Part shown: piece by piece, positions 1 through 10,311 of the stretch
Numbering within the stretch: the stretch's first letter is position 1
How the letters are laid out: every line of letters begins with the position of its first letter
Assembly (NCBI RefSeq): GCF_000224145.3
Contig: NC_020179.2
Coordinates: 1,761,612 to 1,825,611, forward strand
Length of the DNA stretch: 64,000 nucleotides
Reading direction: 5' to 3'
From: Ciona intestinalis
Taxonomy: Eukaryota; Chordata; Ascidiacea; Phlebobranchia; Cionidae
Made by a program: the position numbers and the translations under genes
The notes under the pieces: generated by a model
What the model saw: the letters and a program-made list of their open reading frames with translations, nothing else
What the model was told of the DNA's origin: nothing
The model's database searches: none

Positions 1-198
1 TTGTTTTGTCGCTATATCCTGTCTTTTGTTTAAAATATTTCCAAATCTTCGCTGCCGTAATCTAAGAGACAAATAAAACTATTATTGCTGTTATTATTAT
101 TATTATTTATTATTAGACTATATGGTGGCATCTAACTTACTACACTCAATAAAATGATTCTTTCGTTTTAGAAACATTTGCTGGAGAGGACAACATAA

Positions 199-351
199 TG
201 CAGGCACCACGTATAATCTATGTTACTGAAAAACGAGCACAGTGTATTGGCATGTTGATTCTATTACTCATCGCTTCTGTGACCGTTATTGGCCTTGTCT
301 CGTTAAAGCCTAAGAAATTAAGTATCTCATCTGAGAATTGTGCTGAAGGAT
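199..351 (+). CDS. unrecognised exon or small protein with one membrane helix
   Basis: From ATG 199 to the stop at 351 the frame reads IIYVTEKRAQ, then hydrophobic CIGMLILLLIASVTVIGLVS, then a short polar tail. The frame stays open upstream to an acceptor-like TTTTAG near 169, so it may be the last exon of a gene lying to the left. A related-looking frame lies at 1711-1899. I do not recognise the family. Confidence 0.3.
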
Positions 352-392
352 AAAAAGCCTACTGATGTAACCAATACAATACAAATGGATTG

Positions 393-576
393 TAGAGTAG
401 GGTGGGGAAGATGGGACACCTTTTCATTCTATTTTCTCGTCAAAAAAAAAAAATTCAAAGGAATATACAACCTTATTCTCACGACTGCCATAAACTGGTG
501 TTAATTGTTAAGAACACAGTCAGGATATTTGGATATTATGTGCTAAAGTTGTCCCATCTTGCCCCACACTACTATA
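393..576. mobile_element. common TA-target inverted-repeat element (MITE)
   Basis: GTAGGGTGGGGAAGATGGGA at the left, complement at the right (TGTCCCATCTTGCCCCACAC). About 190 bp; shared core words are AACAAT-TAACA-CGGTCTATGGGAG and TTTGTTTACTACCAAAT. Family type for the entries below. It recalls the Cimi-type MITEs reported from Ciona. Confidence 0.8.
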
Positions 577-778
577 CATTATTACAGCATATTTGCAGAT
601 AGTTTAAATGTCAGTGTACGGATATTTTCGAGTATTTTTATCGCGATACAATATAAAAATATGTTACCCAGATTTTTTATGATGTTGTATTACTTGAATG
701 CTTCCTGGAAACAGTGCTTTTCAAAAAATATCAACTCGCATTGTAATATACACGCATTATAATACCTATTCGCGTTAT

Positions 779-971
779 ATAGTAGGGTGGGGGGAGACGG
801 AACACCTTCAGAACATAATATTCAAATATTAGGATCGTGTTTTTAAACAACTTTTACAACGGTCGTGAGGATACGGGGTTTTATAATTCTTTGAATGTTT
901 TTTTTTACTACCAAATAGGATGGGAAAATAGATTGAAAAAGTGTTTCAGCTTCTCTTACCCTTATACTATA
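779..971. mobile_element. inverted-repeat MITE copy
   Basis: Left end TAGTAGGGTGGGGGGAGACG. Right end decayed (CTTACCCTTATACTATA). Confidence 0.65.
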
Positions 972-1129
972 ATTTATTTCAACCTGAAAATTCGCTTTCT
1001 CATTTTACCATTAATATGATAGTACATAAAGATCACCATCTGTTAAAACAAACTTGCTTATGGTTAATTGAAAACTTTTTTGTTCCGCTAGCGACGTTAC
1101 CATTATATGTAACGCCGATGTGGCATACA

Positions 1130-1392
1130 GTTGGGTGCGGGAAGGTGGGATANNNNNNNNNNNNNNNNNNNNNNNNNNNNNNNNNNNNNNNNNNNNNNNN
1201 NNNNNNNNNNNNNNNNNNNNNNNNNNNNNNNNNNCTATTTTCTCGTCTCATTTAGTAGTTTAAGGAACATTCAAAGAATTCTAAAACCGGATCCTCACGA
1301 CTCTTATAGATTGTTGTTTATTGTTTAAAACAAGATCAGCATATTTGAATATTATGTGCTAAATGTACCTGTCTTCTCCCACCCTACTATAT
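1130..1392. mobile_element. inverted-repeat MITE copy spanning an assembly gap
   Basis: Left end GGGTGCGGGAAGGTGGGATA, then 82 N, then core and right end CTTCTCCCACCCTACTATAT. Confidence 0.6.
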
Positions 1393-1710
1393 ACGCCCAA
1401 TGTTCAGAGCGGTTTCTTCACGGTTGGATTTTTACGTGGACATCGTCGTAAGAGATGCTACGTTAGAAATTTAGTTCACTGTCAATGTGACTCTATTAGT
1501 AACCCGATGCAGTGTCATGGCTGCTGATTCGGTGCGTAACATTCGGACGTTGGTATATTTACATCCGACGAGAGTATTGCAGTACCAATATGGCGATACT
1601 TTAAAACAACTTGGTTCAACTGCAGCTAATAAAACAGCCACGTAATACAGGTTCGAACTATTCATTTCCTGAGATGGTTTTACTAACTGCATTGCCGTCT
1701 ACATTGTTGA

Positions 1711-1899
1711 ATGCTTTACACTTGCGAAATATTTGAAAAGTTTAAAATCACAAAGACATGTGTATGTATTGGTATATTATTGATAGCAAGTGTTTTGCTG
1801 TGTTATGGTTTCCAGTTATTCTTCAAGCGTTCAGAAGTTTCTGCACGCCAACTATCGGCGCTCAATTCTTTCAATAAGTCTTCAACTGAAATAATATAA
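1711..1899 (+). CDS. unrecognised 62-residue frame with one membrane helix
   Basis: Reads KITKTCVCIGILLIASVLL after a short polar start, then FFKRSEVSARQLSALNSF. The order of basic patch, Cys-Ile-Gly, hydrophobic helix with Ile-Ala-Ser-Val, and polar tail recalls 199-351, so the two may be related. No splice or promoter support was seen. Confidence 0.25.
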   Translation: MLYTCEIFEKFKITKTCVCIGILLIASVLLCYGFQLFFKRSEVSARQLSALNSFNKSSTEII

Positions 1900-1920
1900 A
1901 TGTTAAATATGAATATATAG

Positions 1921-2040
1921 TTTTTGGAGTAAGACGGGACACCTATAGCACATAATATCCAAACGTATTTTAAACAATTACCAACGATCGATGAAAGTCT
2001 TGAGGATACGGTTTTATAATTCTTTGAATTTTACATATAA
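1921..2040. mobile_element. truncated inverted-repeat MITE copy
   Basis: GTAAGACGGGACACCTATAG and the core, without the right end. Confidence 0.5.
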
Positions 2041-2182
2041 CGCGCAGATAAATATTTACCACTTTTTATCTTTTTTTGATTGAAATAATGCTTAGCAATC
2101 GTAGTTTTGGTGTTTACAAGAAGTCCGATGACAAGCAAGAAAAGGAGCGCTGACTTATTCATCTGCAGAAATAATAATTAAC

Positions 2183-2376
2183 TATAGTAGGGTGGGGGAA
2201 GATGAGACACCGTTTCATTCTATTTTCTCGTCACAATTAGTAGTACACAAAGATCATTCAAAGAATAATAAAACCGTATCCTCAAGACTCCCATAGACTG
2301 TTTTAGTCGTTTTAAACACGATCAGTACATTTGGATATTTTGTGCTAAAGGTGTTCGTCTTTTCTCAACGTATTAT
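2183..2376. mobile_element. inverted-repeat MITE copy
   Basis: Left TATAGTAGGGTGGGGGAAGA; right GTGTTCGTCTTTTCTCAACG. Confidence 0.7.
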
Positions 2377-3582
2377 TCAATACAAATACCAAACAAATTG
2401 TTCACTTTGTTACCTTCTTAATAAAGATATGATTTCATACAACCAGAACTCTCTGCCTCTTCTGAACATAAAACCTTTGATCAGAACTTTGTTTACTAAT
2501 TCCACAGAAACGATCACGTGATGTCTGGTTTTAATTTGATTACTTCCTGTGATTTCTGACTATCTATTGTGATTGTAACCGGCAATTTAACCGTCGTCTA
2601 TATGATTGGGTATACGCAATAAACTTGAGCGTATAAAGTTTTATATTTAAAGCGAACACTTAAAACATTCAAAACTATACGTATTCATATTTCTTGTGGG
2701 TAAAGTAATCTTCAAATTACGTCCAAACTTTGTTACCTCTAAAAAGGCAACCAAAAACAAAAAATATATTTTGATATAAAATTTATTTTTATACAAAATA
2801 TACTCTTTTTTATAAACTTTATTTGGTAAAAAACTGTTACTTTTATATAATATTTCAAAACTAACAAAAACCTATATCACCGATAAATTGAACGTTCAAT
2901 CTAACGTAACTTAACACTTTGTTTTAATGAGGCGAACAGTAGGAACTTTACTTACGCTAGTGCGATTCGTTAGCTTTGTCGTGTAAAATACGCGTTTTAT
3001 ACAACTTTCTTAATAAGTTTTAATATACGTGCATTTTAAATAGAGCCCTGTTCTCTTATTGGTGTTGTTTTTTTTGCTATGATCGTCTCAACGTATTTAC
3101 CTTTTAATTTTTCTCATTTAATTTTAAACATGTTGACTGAAATTGTAATCGTAACGTATATTTATGAATTTTGGAATCATTCTTCAGACATTACACCGTA
3201 TTATTAGAGCGTAATTAATGACTGCTTTTCTGGTTGAAAAACGCTAAATACAAAATATATACCGTAAACCGTAATTAATTGATAGCACTCTATGAAAAAA
3301 ATGTAACTAATACTGCCAGTGTAAACTTACAATTTAACCTACGGTCCTAGAGTCTATATTAGTAATTCCCTTAAAACGGAACGTGGCTGTTTATTAGAGC
3401 TATGCTTTCTTGTATTTCTTTTTTTTAGACGGCGGAAATACGGCGTACCGCTGCGGGCGTTATTTTGTTCTGTTTTATAAACGAATTGTTGCAGAACAAG
3501 CATCGTACGGTATGACCAGCCAGAAAACGTTTCATTTGAAAGAGGTAGTTTATGCATATATATTATTTCATTGAAATATGTA

Positions 3583-3774
3583 CTAGGTCGGGGGGGCATG
3601 GGACACCTTTAGCACATAATATCCAAATATCCTGATCGTGTTTTAAACAATTAACAGCGGTCTATAGGAGTCGTGAGCATACGTTTTAATAATTCTCTAA
3701 ATGTTCTTTGTTAACTACCAAATGGGGCAAAAAAATACATTTAAAAGTTGTCCCATCTATCCTCACCCTATACT
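3583..3774. mobile_element. inverted-repeat MITE copy
   Basis: Left GGTCGGGGGGGCATGGGACA; right TGTCCCATCTATCCTCACCC. It ends about 20 bases before the SLC17 exon at 3796. Confidence 0.65.
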
Positions 3775-3795
3775 GTACATTATATTGTATTTTAG

Positions 3796-6700
3796 GAGCC
3801 GACACCTGGCTGCTACATCAAAGCTCGATATGTTGTTACGATTATGGCTGCTTTGGGGACGATTAATCTTTATCTTTTGCGCAATTCGTTAAATATTGCC
3901 ATTATATCGATGGTTGGTGCAAAAAACTCTTCTGTGGGCATGGAGGACCAAAACAAAACGGAGAGCTTACTAAATATTCCTACTGTTTGCCCCCAGTACC
4001 AAATAAATTCGACAACCGATGAACATGTTTTACAATATCAAGTAAGCTGTAATAAGTTACATAATGATTACTGGTTAGTGAATGATGATAAACCATGTAT
4101 TTCTTTTGGACTTATGTTATGTTTTACCTTCTTTATAAACAGATTGGAAAGTGTATTTTTGAAACATGCAAAACGTTTTGTTTGTTAATCGATGTTTGTT
4201 TTAAGCCAGGAGAGTTTAATTGGTCTTTGGCGAAACAAGGATTACTTCTTTCGTGTTATTTCTACGGCTACACCGCTTTCAAAATGCCGGGCGCTTGGCT
4301 TTCAAAGCAATTTGGCATTCGAGCGCCTCTTGGTATTTCGTCGCTAATTGCAGCAATATTAACCATTTTGATACCAGTAACATCTCGTCTAAGCTTCGGT
4401 TTGCTGATAGCTGTGAGAGTAACAATTGGTCTACTTCAGGTGAGAGCATATATTATAGTACTTAGGTGGGACACCTTTAGCACATAATATCCAAATAGCT
4501 TAATCGTTTTAAACAATTTACAATGGTCTATGAAAGTCGTGAGGATGTGGTTTTATAACTCATTGAATGTTCCTTGTTAACTACCAAATGGGACGAGAAA
4601 ACAGAATGAAAAGTTGTCCAGTCTTTCCCCACCCTACTACACTTATTTTTACGTCTGACACGAGAAAAAATGCGGCCGGTGTTTTTACAATAAAAAATCG
4701 GAAAGTGTATATACCATGCTAGGAAAACCAAACTGGTTTATGACAGATTTAATATAAGCTTGGACGTTATAGGGAGTCACTCTACCAACCATCATGCAGT
4801 CAATTGGGGTATGGTCTCCCCCGTGTGAAAATACTCGCCATCTTTCTATTAGCTTTATCGGAGCATCATGTGGAAATCTGATAACGTACGTGGCGGCCGG
4901 CCTTGTTATCTGGCTATTTGGATGGGAGTGGGTATTTTATATAGCAGGTGATTATGTATACTTTACATATGCTATAGTGCTTTAAGTAAAAAGAAAGATA
5001 CCGTTAGCACATATTATTCCATATTTTCTAATCGTGTTTCCCCCCCAAAAAACAACGCATTTTTTAAATCGTAAGAATACGAGCAAATAATTCTGTAAAT
5101 ATATTTTTTTTATTATCAACTAAGACATTCAAAGAGAATGAAAACATGAAATGTCTTACCCAACCTGTTATATATAAATGTCGCGTCTGTAAATTGCTGT
5201 TTTCTGTTTTCTTAGGAAGTGTCGGCTGTTTATGGTCGATTGCATGGTTTCTGTTAATTTACGATTCACCAAAGACACATCCGAGAATTTCAGAGCAGGA
5301 ATCAAGTTACATAACGGAAAGTCTTTCAGAGGCGGCGCCTGTGGTAACTGACATCGCTTTGTTGATGTATATGGTTTTAGAGAGCAATATAATATGCCAA
5401 ACAGTCATATCGTTTCTCCTGTATAATTCGAATACAATACAGCGATACCTAACATATAGTAGGGTGGGAGAAGATGGGACACCTTTTCATTCTATTTCTT
5501 CGTTTCATTTGGTAGTAAACAAAGAACATTCAAAGAATTATAAAAATGTATTCTCACGACTCCCTTGGACCGTTGTTAATTGTTTAAAAAATGATCAAGG
5601 ATATTTGAATATTATGTGCTAAAGGTGTCCCATCTTGTCCCACCCTAATATAGATGTTACGTAAACATATATGTTTATAAAACAGTACAGTTTTACGACG
5701 CAATTATTTGAATGTACCGTTACAAATTGGATGATTAGTTTTGCACAGCCTGTTTTTTACAGAAATCCAACCCAAAAAATGTACCTTGGCGTAAAATATT
5801 AACTTCTAAACCGTACTTATCGACGGTCGTGGTCCATGTAGCTGAAAATTGGACGCTTGCCATTACACATACCTGGGTGCCGCAATATATCGCTAACGTG
5901 TTGGGATACAGCATTGAAAATGTAAGTGAAGGAATTGTATTTACTGTTTGACAATTAAAAGTTGCCTGATGATTAAGAATCAATAAGTGAATTAATGTAA
6001 TTTATTTGCCTTTGCCTGGCGGGGCAATTGACAGTCGTTATAACACGGGTGTTCTGTTTCACACACGCCGTGCTCGCTTACGAGTTACCATGTATATTTA
6101 ACTATGTGAGTAATTAATATTACTTTTTTATATGTATGGCTGACAGTTTAGACAACCCATTTTTGGCTTAAATGGGTTAGAGCAATTATCGTTAAGTGTC
6201 TTGCCCACCCCAAGAAAAGAATTTTCAACAAAACAAACTAAATTTACGTTTACATATTTTAACAGGTTGGGTTACTCTCTGCGTTGCCATACGGACTAAA
6301 CATAATCAGTCTCCTCGGAAGCGGAATTCTTTCGGATTTTATCTTACTTAAAACAAAAATTCGGAAGACAGTACTTCGAAAGGTAAAAGCAAGCGCCGGA
6401 AAGGGCATCCTTACATACATTTGTCGCTGTTATTTTTGTATTTGTAGGTGTTTTTTGACAGTGAAAATAATTTTTTTTGTTTTCAAATTATGCTGAAGTT
6501 TTCTTTGTTCATTCAAGAGTAATAGCAAGCTTCGAAAAATACATCCTTCTGAAATTGTTTGCGATTAATGTTGTATTTGTAGGTCTTTTCTATCATTGGA
6601 ATGGGGGGTCCAGTCTTGTCGTTTGTAATCTTGCCTTCATTTGGCTGCAACCATACTTTTGCCATTGTGTTGCTGTGTACGTCTTACATGTTCGTGGGGT

Positions 6701-7866
6701 GCAACTGTAAGTATTAGGCGATTGATTTCGGTCCGGCGCCGTGGCTTAGGGGTCATCAGCATTGAAACTAAAGTGTCCCCGGTTTGATGCTCGACGGTGC
6801 AAACGAGGGAAAAAATGGTTCGAATAATACGTGTCTGACTGCGACGCGGTGTCGCGACACCAGTCACAAGAAGGACTTACATGGGCTTTCCGGGTGTTGG
6901 GGTAATGGGCAAAATCTGGCTTAAATCCCAGGTCCTTGACGGTGACCTCACCCGTAAAAAAATTAAAAATAAATTAGCTGATAGATGTCTAAATATTCCG
7001 ACTTTGTTTTAAACAATTAACAACGGTCGATGGGAGTCGTGCATGCTATACGGTTTTAAAATTCTTCGAATGTTCTTTGTTTACTACCAAATCCTTACCC
7101 TACTATATCGTTGTTATTAATCGGTGCATATATACGTGCAGATTCTGGGTATCGTGTGGCGCTTGCAGACATGGCGCCTTCTTACATGGGCATCATGTAC
7201 GCCATTTCGAATACTTTGTGCTGTGTGGAGGCGTTGGTGGCGACACAGATAGTGGGATTTATGCTTGGAGATGGAGTAAGTCAATATAGTACTATGGGGG
7301 AAGTTGGGAAACCTTTAGCACATAAAATTCAAATACCTTGATCCTGTTTTAAACAATTAACAACAGTCTATGGCGGGAATCGCAATGATACGGTCGTGTA
7401 TTTGTATTATTTTTAATGTTCTTTATTTACTACCAAATAGGACGAGAAAACAAAATAAAAATGTATCCTATTTGCCTCGCTTACTACATTACAGACTAAA
7501 GCTATTTAGCATATCTTACAGTAATAGTTTAAATTTTTTACTGTAAATGAAATGAATGAATGTTACTTATTTTATCCTCGCGTGGCTGGAAAACGACAGT
7601 CGTTATAACATGGGTGTTCTGTTTCATACAACTCGTGCCAGCTTACGAGTTACCATGTGTGTTACTAAATTGTTATTTTTAATTGTATAAAATAGTCGCT
7701 CTCAAACTGGAGAACGGTGTTTTATGTGACTTCTGCAATATCAGCATTGGGTTTATTGGTGTACCTTTGTTTTGGATCAAGTGAGTTGCAGGCATGGGCA
7801 AAATCGAAAGAGAAAGAAGCGGATATCGACGATAAGCAAATATTTATTGAGTTGAATGAAAAATGA
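3796..7866 (+). CDS. SLC17 family (sialin-like) anion transporter, at least 9 exons, N-terminal exon not found
   Basis: Major-facilitator transporter of the SLC17 group (sialin, vesicular glutamate and phosphate transporters), expected in lysosomal, vesicular or plasma membrane. Exons read from GT/AG sites: 3796-4041, 4206-4439, 4773-4947, 5216-5343, 5763-5921, 6266-6382, 6583-6706, 7142-7275, 7696-7866. They join without frame loss into about 495 codons, the usual sialin length. Family landmarks in order: ARYVVTIMAALGTINLYLLR in the first helix; a loop with N-linked sites (NSS, NKT); QGLLLSCYFYGYTAFKMPG; RVTIGLLQGVTLPT; WSPPCENTRHLSISFIGAS; PRISEQESSYI; VPWRKILTSKPYL; VHVAENWTLAITHTWVP; LADMAPSYMGIMYAISNT; and NWRTVFYVTSAIS near the C-terminus. 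A further exon for the cytoplasmic N-terminus should lie upstream of the acceptor at 3795 but was not recognised. Substrate cannot be told from sequence; sialin-like is by overall resemblance. A poly(A) signal AATAAA lies at 7961-7966. Confidence 0.9.
4456..4640. mobile_element. inverted-repeat MITE copy in SLC17 intron
   Basis: Begins about 16 bases after the donor of exon 4206-4439; right end TTTCCCCACCCTACTA. Confidence 0.7.
4983..5140. mobile_element. decayed inverted-repeat MITE copy in SLC17 intron
   Basis: GATACCGTTAGCACATATTA and weak core similarity only. Confidence 0.4.
5455..5653. mobile_element. inverted-repeat MITE copy in SLC17 intron
   Basis: Left TATAGTAGGGTGGGAGAAGA; right GTCCCATCTTGTCCCACCCT. 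Both ends well kept. Confidence 0.75.
5975..6225 (-). mobile_element. tRNA-derived SINE fragment
   Basis: Body of the 16697-17020 family (GACAGTCGTTATAACACGGG, TTACGAGTTACCATGTAT, TTAAGTGTCTTGCCCA), head missing. In an intron of the SLC17 gene. Confidence 0.6.
6731..6965 (+). mobile_element. tRNA-headed SINE sharing its 3' tail with the local LINE
   Basis: The head GGCGCCGTGGCTTAGGGGTC and CGGTTTGATGCTC resemble RNA polymerase III A and B boxes. The body carries GGGTGTTGGGGTAATGGGC and ends GACCTCACCC plus an A-rich tail. It lies in an intron of the SLC17 gene. Confidence 0.65.
6975..7110. mobile_element. truncated inverted-repeat MITE copy in SLC17 intron
   Basis: Core ACAACGGTCGATGGGAGTCG and right edge CCTACTATAT. 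It ends about 30 bases before exon 7142-7275. Confidence 0.5.
7283..7489. mobile_element. inverted-repeat MITE copy in SLC17 intron
   Basis: Starts within 10 bases of the donor of exon 7142-7275 (TATAGTACTATGGGGGAAGT). Confidence 0.65.
7549..7670 (-). mobile_element. tRNA-derived SINE tail fragment
   Basis: Tail half of the same family (TATCCTCGCGTGGCTGG, CGTGCCAGCTTACGAGTTAC). In the last intron of the SLC17 gene. Confidence 0.6.
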
Positions 7867-7960
7867 CCATTGTTGAGTAATTCAATCTCACAAATGTATT
7901 TAGACAAGTTGTATGTTTATCCTCTTTTTATAAATCATAATGCAAATATAGGCTACATGC

Positions 7961-7966
7961 AATAAA
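7961..7966 (+). terminator. poly(A) signal of the SLC17 gene
   Basis: AATAAA about 95 bases after the stop codon. Confidence 0.5.
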
Positions 7967-8008
7967 CATAACATTATTTTGTTTGGTGTTCCTTATAAAT
8001 ATATAGTT

Positions 8009-8194
8009 CTGTAGGGTAAGATGGGACATCGTTAGCACATAATATTCAAATATCCCGATCGTGTTTTAAACAATTAATGACGTTCTATGGGAGTCATGAG
8101 GGTTATTCGGTTTTACATTTCTTTTACTGATTTTTTTACTATCAAATGGGACAAAAATAATATAAAAATTCCCATCTCCCCCACTCTTCTATAA
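8009..8194. mobile_element. inverted-repeat MITE copy
   Basis: Left GTAGGGTAAGATGGGACATC; right CCCATCTCCCCCACTCTTCT. Confidence 0.65.
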
Positions 8195-8658
8195 TTTAGT
8201 TACATGAAGCTAAACTTATAATAAAGTTTTTATAGCACAGATTTTAGATTGCATATTAAAGATTCATTACCCTGTACGACAGCAGGGCCACCGATCCGTT
8301 TGTACTATAATGTGGTATCGAGTATAATTAAAAAATTCAAACATTTGAGTTACAACTCTGCCTTTTTTTCTTATATTTATTGCTTTTCGTTTTAAAATTA
8401 TCAACAAATTTTGGTGGTTTCGTCGCAGTCATGTTACGACTTATTAATTTACACAACGGATGTGATATTAGTTAATTATTCACTGCGATCGACGGTTAAA
8501 CGAAACGAAAAGGAAATTACCCCGTGTTTAGGTCTACTAATATTCTATTGCATTGTTTATTGAGCACGCTGGTGGTTTTAAATTGATCTTTTTTTTTTCG
8601 TCGAACAATAAATGTGCACGTGCCCTAAAGTAAAATGTTACATAATCGATGTTCTGTA

Positions 8659-9168
8659 CAGCGCTTTTTAACCTCTTTTAGGTTGGTGAACCCCTGAAGT
8701 TGTTGCGACAAACTCATGCACCCCTGATTGCTTTAATGTAAAACTAATGACATTTCGCAATTCTCTCAGTGATGCAAGATGTAGAATTATTATAAAACAA
8801 AACTGTAGAAAAATGGCTAAATTTGTTTAAAATGTTTAAAAAACGTAATATTATTGCTGAAAATTGTTGAAGTTTCTGATGCACCCTTGTATAGTAGGGT
8901 GGGGGAAGATGGGATACTTTTCACACATAATAACCAAATATCCTGATCGTGTTTTAAACAATTAGCAAGGATCTATGGGAGCCGTGAGGATGAAGTTTTA
9001 TAAAAAATCGTTGAATGTTTGTTTACTACAAAATCAGAGGCGAAAACAGATTGAAAAGGTGTCCCATCTTTCCCCACCCTACTATATACCCTTTTTCACT
9101 GGTTGCACCCTTGGCATATTTTGATGCACCCTCTAGGGTGCACCGTGCACACCGGTTGTAGAGCACTG
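8659..9168. mobile_element. degenerate hAT-like element with a nested inverted-repeat element
   Basis: Imperfect ends CAGCGCTTTTTAACC and, complemented, CAGTGCTCTACAACC. Flanks GTTCTGTA and TTCTAGTA are compatible with a diverged 8-bp duplication. The common inverted-repeat element at 8890-9089 interrupts it, so the host element is older. Confidence 0.55.
8890..9089. mobile_element. inverted-repeat MITE copy nested in a hAT-like element
   Basis: Left TATAGTAGGGTGGGGGAAGA; right CTTTCCCCACCCTACTATAT. Well kept at both ends. Confidence 0.8.
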
Positions 9169-10311
9169 TTCTAGTATATTCATTATGCCGCACATAGCAA
9201 ACGACGGAAACAACTTAATATGTTCGGTTTAGAGAAACTAGCTCATCTGGTTTACCCATACTCTAAAGACCTTTATATCAAATTAAGATCTCTCACTTTT
9301 AGGAAGTTTGTGTACGCAAAAATCCAGTTTATTGTGATCGTGCGGCTATACCGTATAATCAACAACCTATACCGGAACGGCGTGTATCGAACCGAACACC
9401 AGTGTTATGACGACTGTTAATTGTTTTTCGGCCACGCAAAGATAATGCATTCATTCTATGTAGAGACCGCAAAAAACAGCTGTTTACAAGCCTTAACCAA
9501 TTGTGTGTAGATACAATATTTTTCCAGATAGTTAAGTATAGGTCGATGTCCTAATGAGAATACGAGGAAAATAAACTGGTGTTTTTCATATAGGCAAGCA
9601 CCAAGGGCAATTGTAAAATAGACTCACTGTCGATATTTTGTTTTAATGTAAATATTATATTTGTTAAGATTCTTTTGTAAAGAAACATAGTAAGGATCCG
9701 GTGCTCCGAAAATGTAACAGCAAAAACTACAGTACATAATAGTACTGTTACAATGTCTTCGCTTGTACTCTTTTCGCCCTATGTGCCTTGAGCCGTATGC
9801 GCTCCTCCTGCTCCTGCTCCCTCAAATTCTCTCCTACGCTAATTACTTTCTTAGTCTCTAACGCAGTGACCTAGAGACGGGCGTGGTCTAAGTGTAAAGC
9901 CAGTACGTACGGTGTCGTGTTAAAAGTCGGACGTTCCTTGTTTTTATATGCCGCTTTATATATAACAATATGATTTTATCTGACCACGGGTGTTTTACGA
10001 ACCTGAAGACTTTACAGATGTGTAACATTACAAATGCTAACCTCGCAAAAATCAGTTGGTTTTCAGCAGCAAAAATAAAAACCAGTTGTAAAACGAAATA
10101 GGTATATACTCTAAAACTCTAAATTCTAAAATCGACCAGTTGCGTTTAACTTTAAACGCCTATTTTATAGTAATATAGAAACAAGCTGCTACAATATAAT
10201 TTACAGTTTCTAACCATGCACCTGCAAAACAGTTAACCATTTTCTTTGTTTACCTTGATAATAAGGTTCTTTTGTCACAGATATCTCTTAAAACAGCAAA
10301 CTCCATAAAAC

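Larger units (their letters stand above)
1..3795. other. left intergenic region, repeat-rich
   Basis: Apart from the two small frames, this holds a short ATT-rich microsatellite (about 93-116), six copies or fragments of the common inverted-repeat element and an 82-base gap (1153-1234). From 2380 to 3580 it is AT-rich DNA in which I see no gene. The missing first exon of the SLC17 gene may lie here. Confidence 0.6.
7867..10311. other. intergenic region between SLC17 and Mettl27-like genes
   Basis: Contains an inverted-repeat element (8009-8194), a diverged segment similar to 12465-12640 (8385-8570), and a hAT-like element with a nested element (8659-9168). From 9169 to 10311 no gene is seen; this stretch should include the promoter of the Mettl27-like gene. 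Confidence 0.6.

Noticed and set aside
402-602. Short frames starting MGKMGHLF or similar, seen many times
   Set aside because: They are translations of the MITE end, repeated wherever the element occurs.
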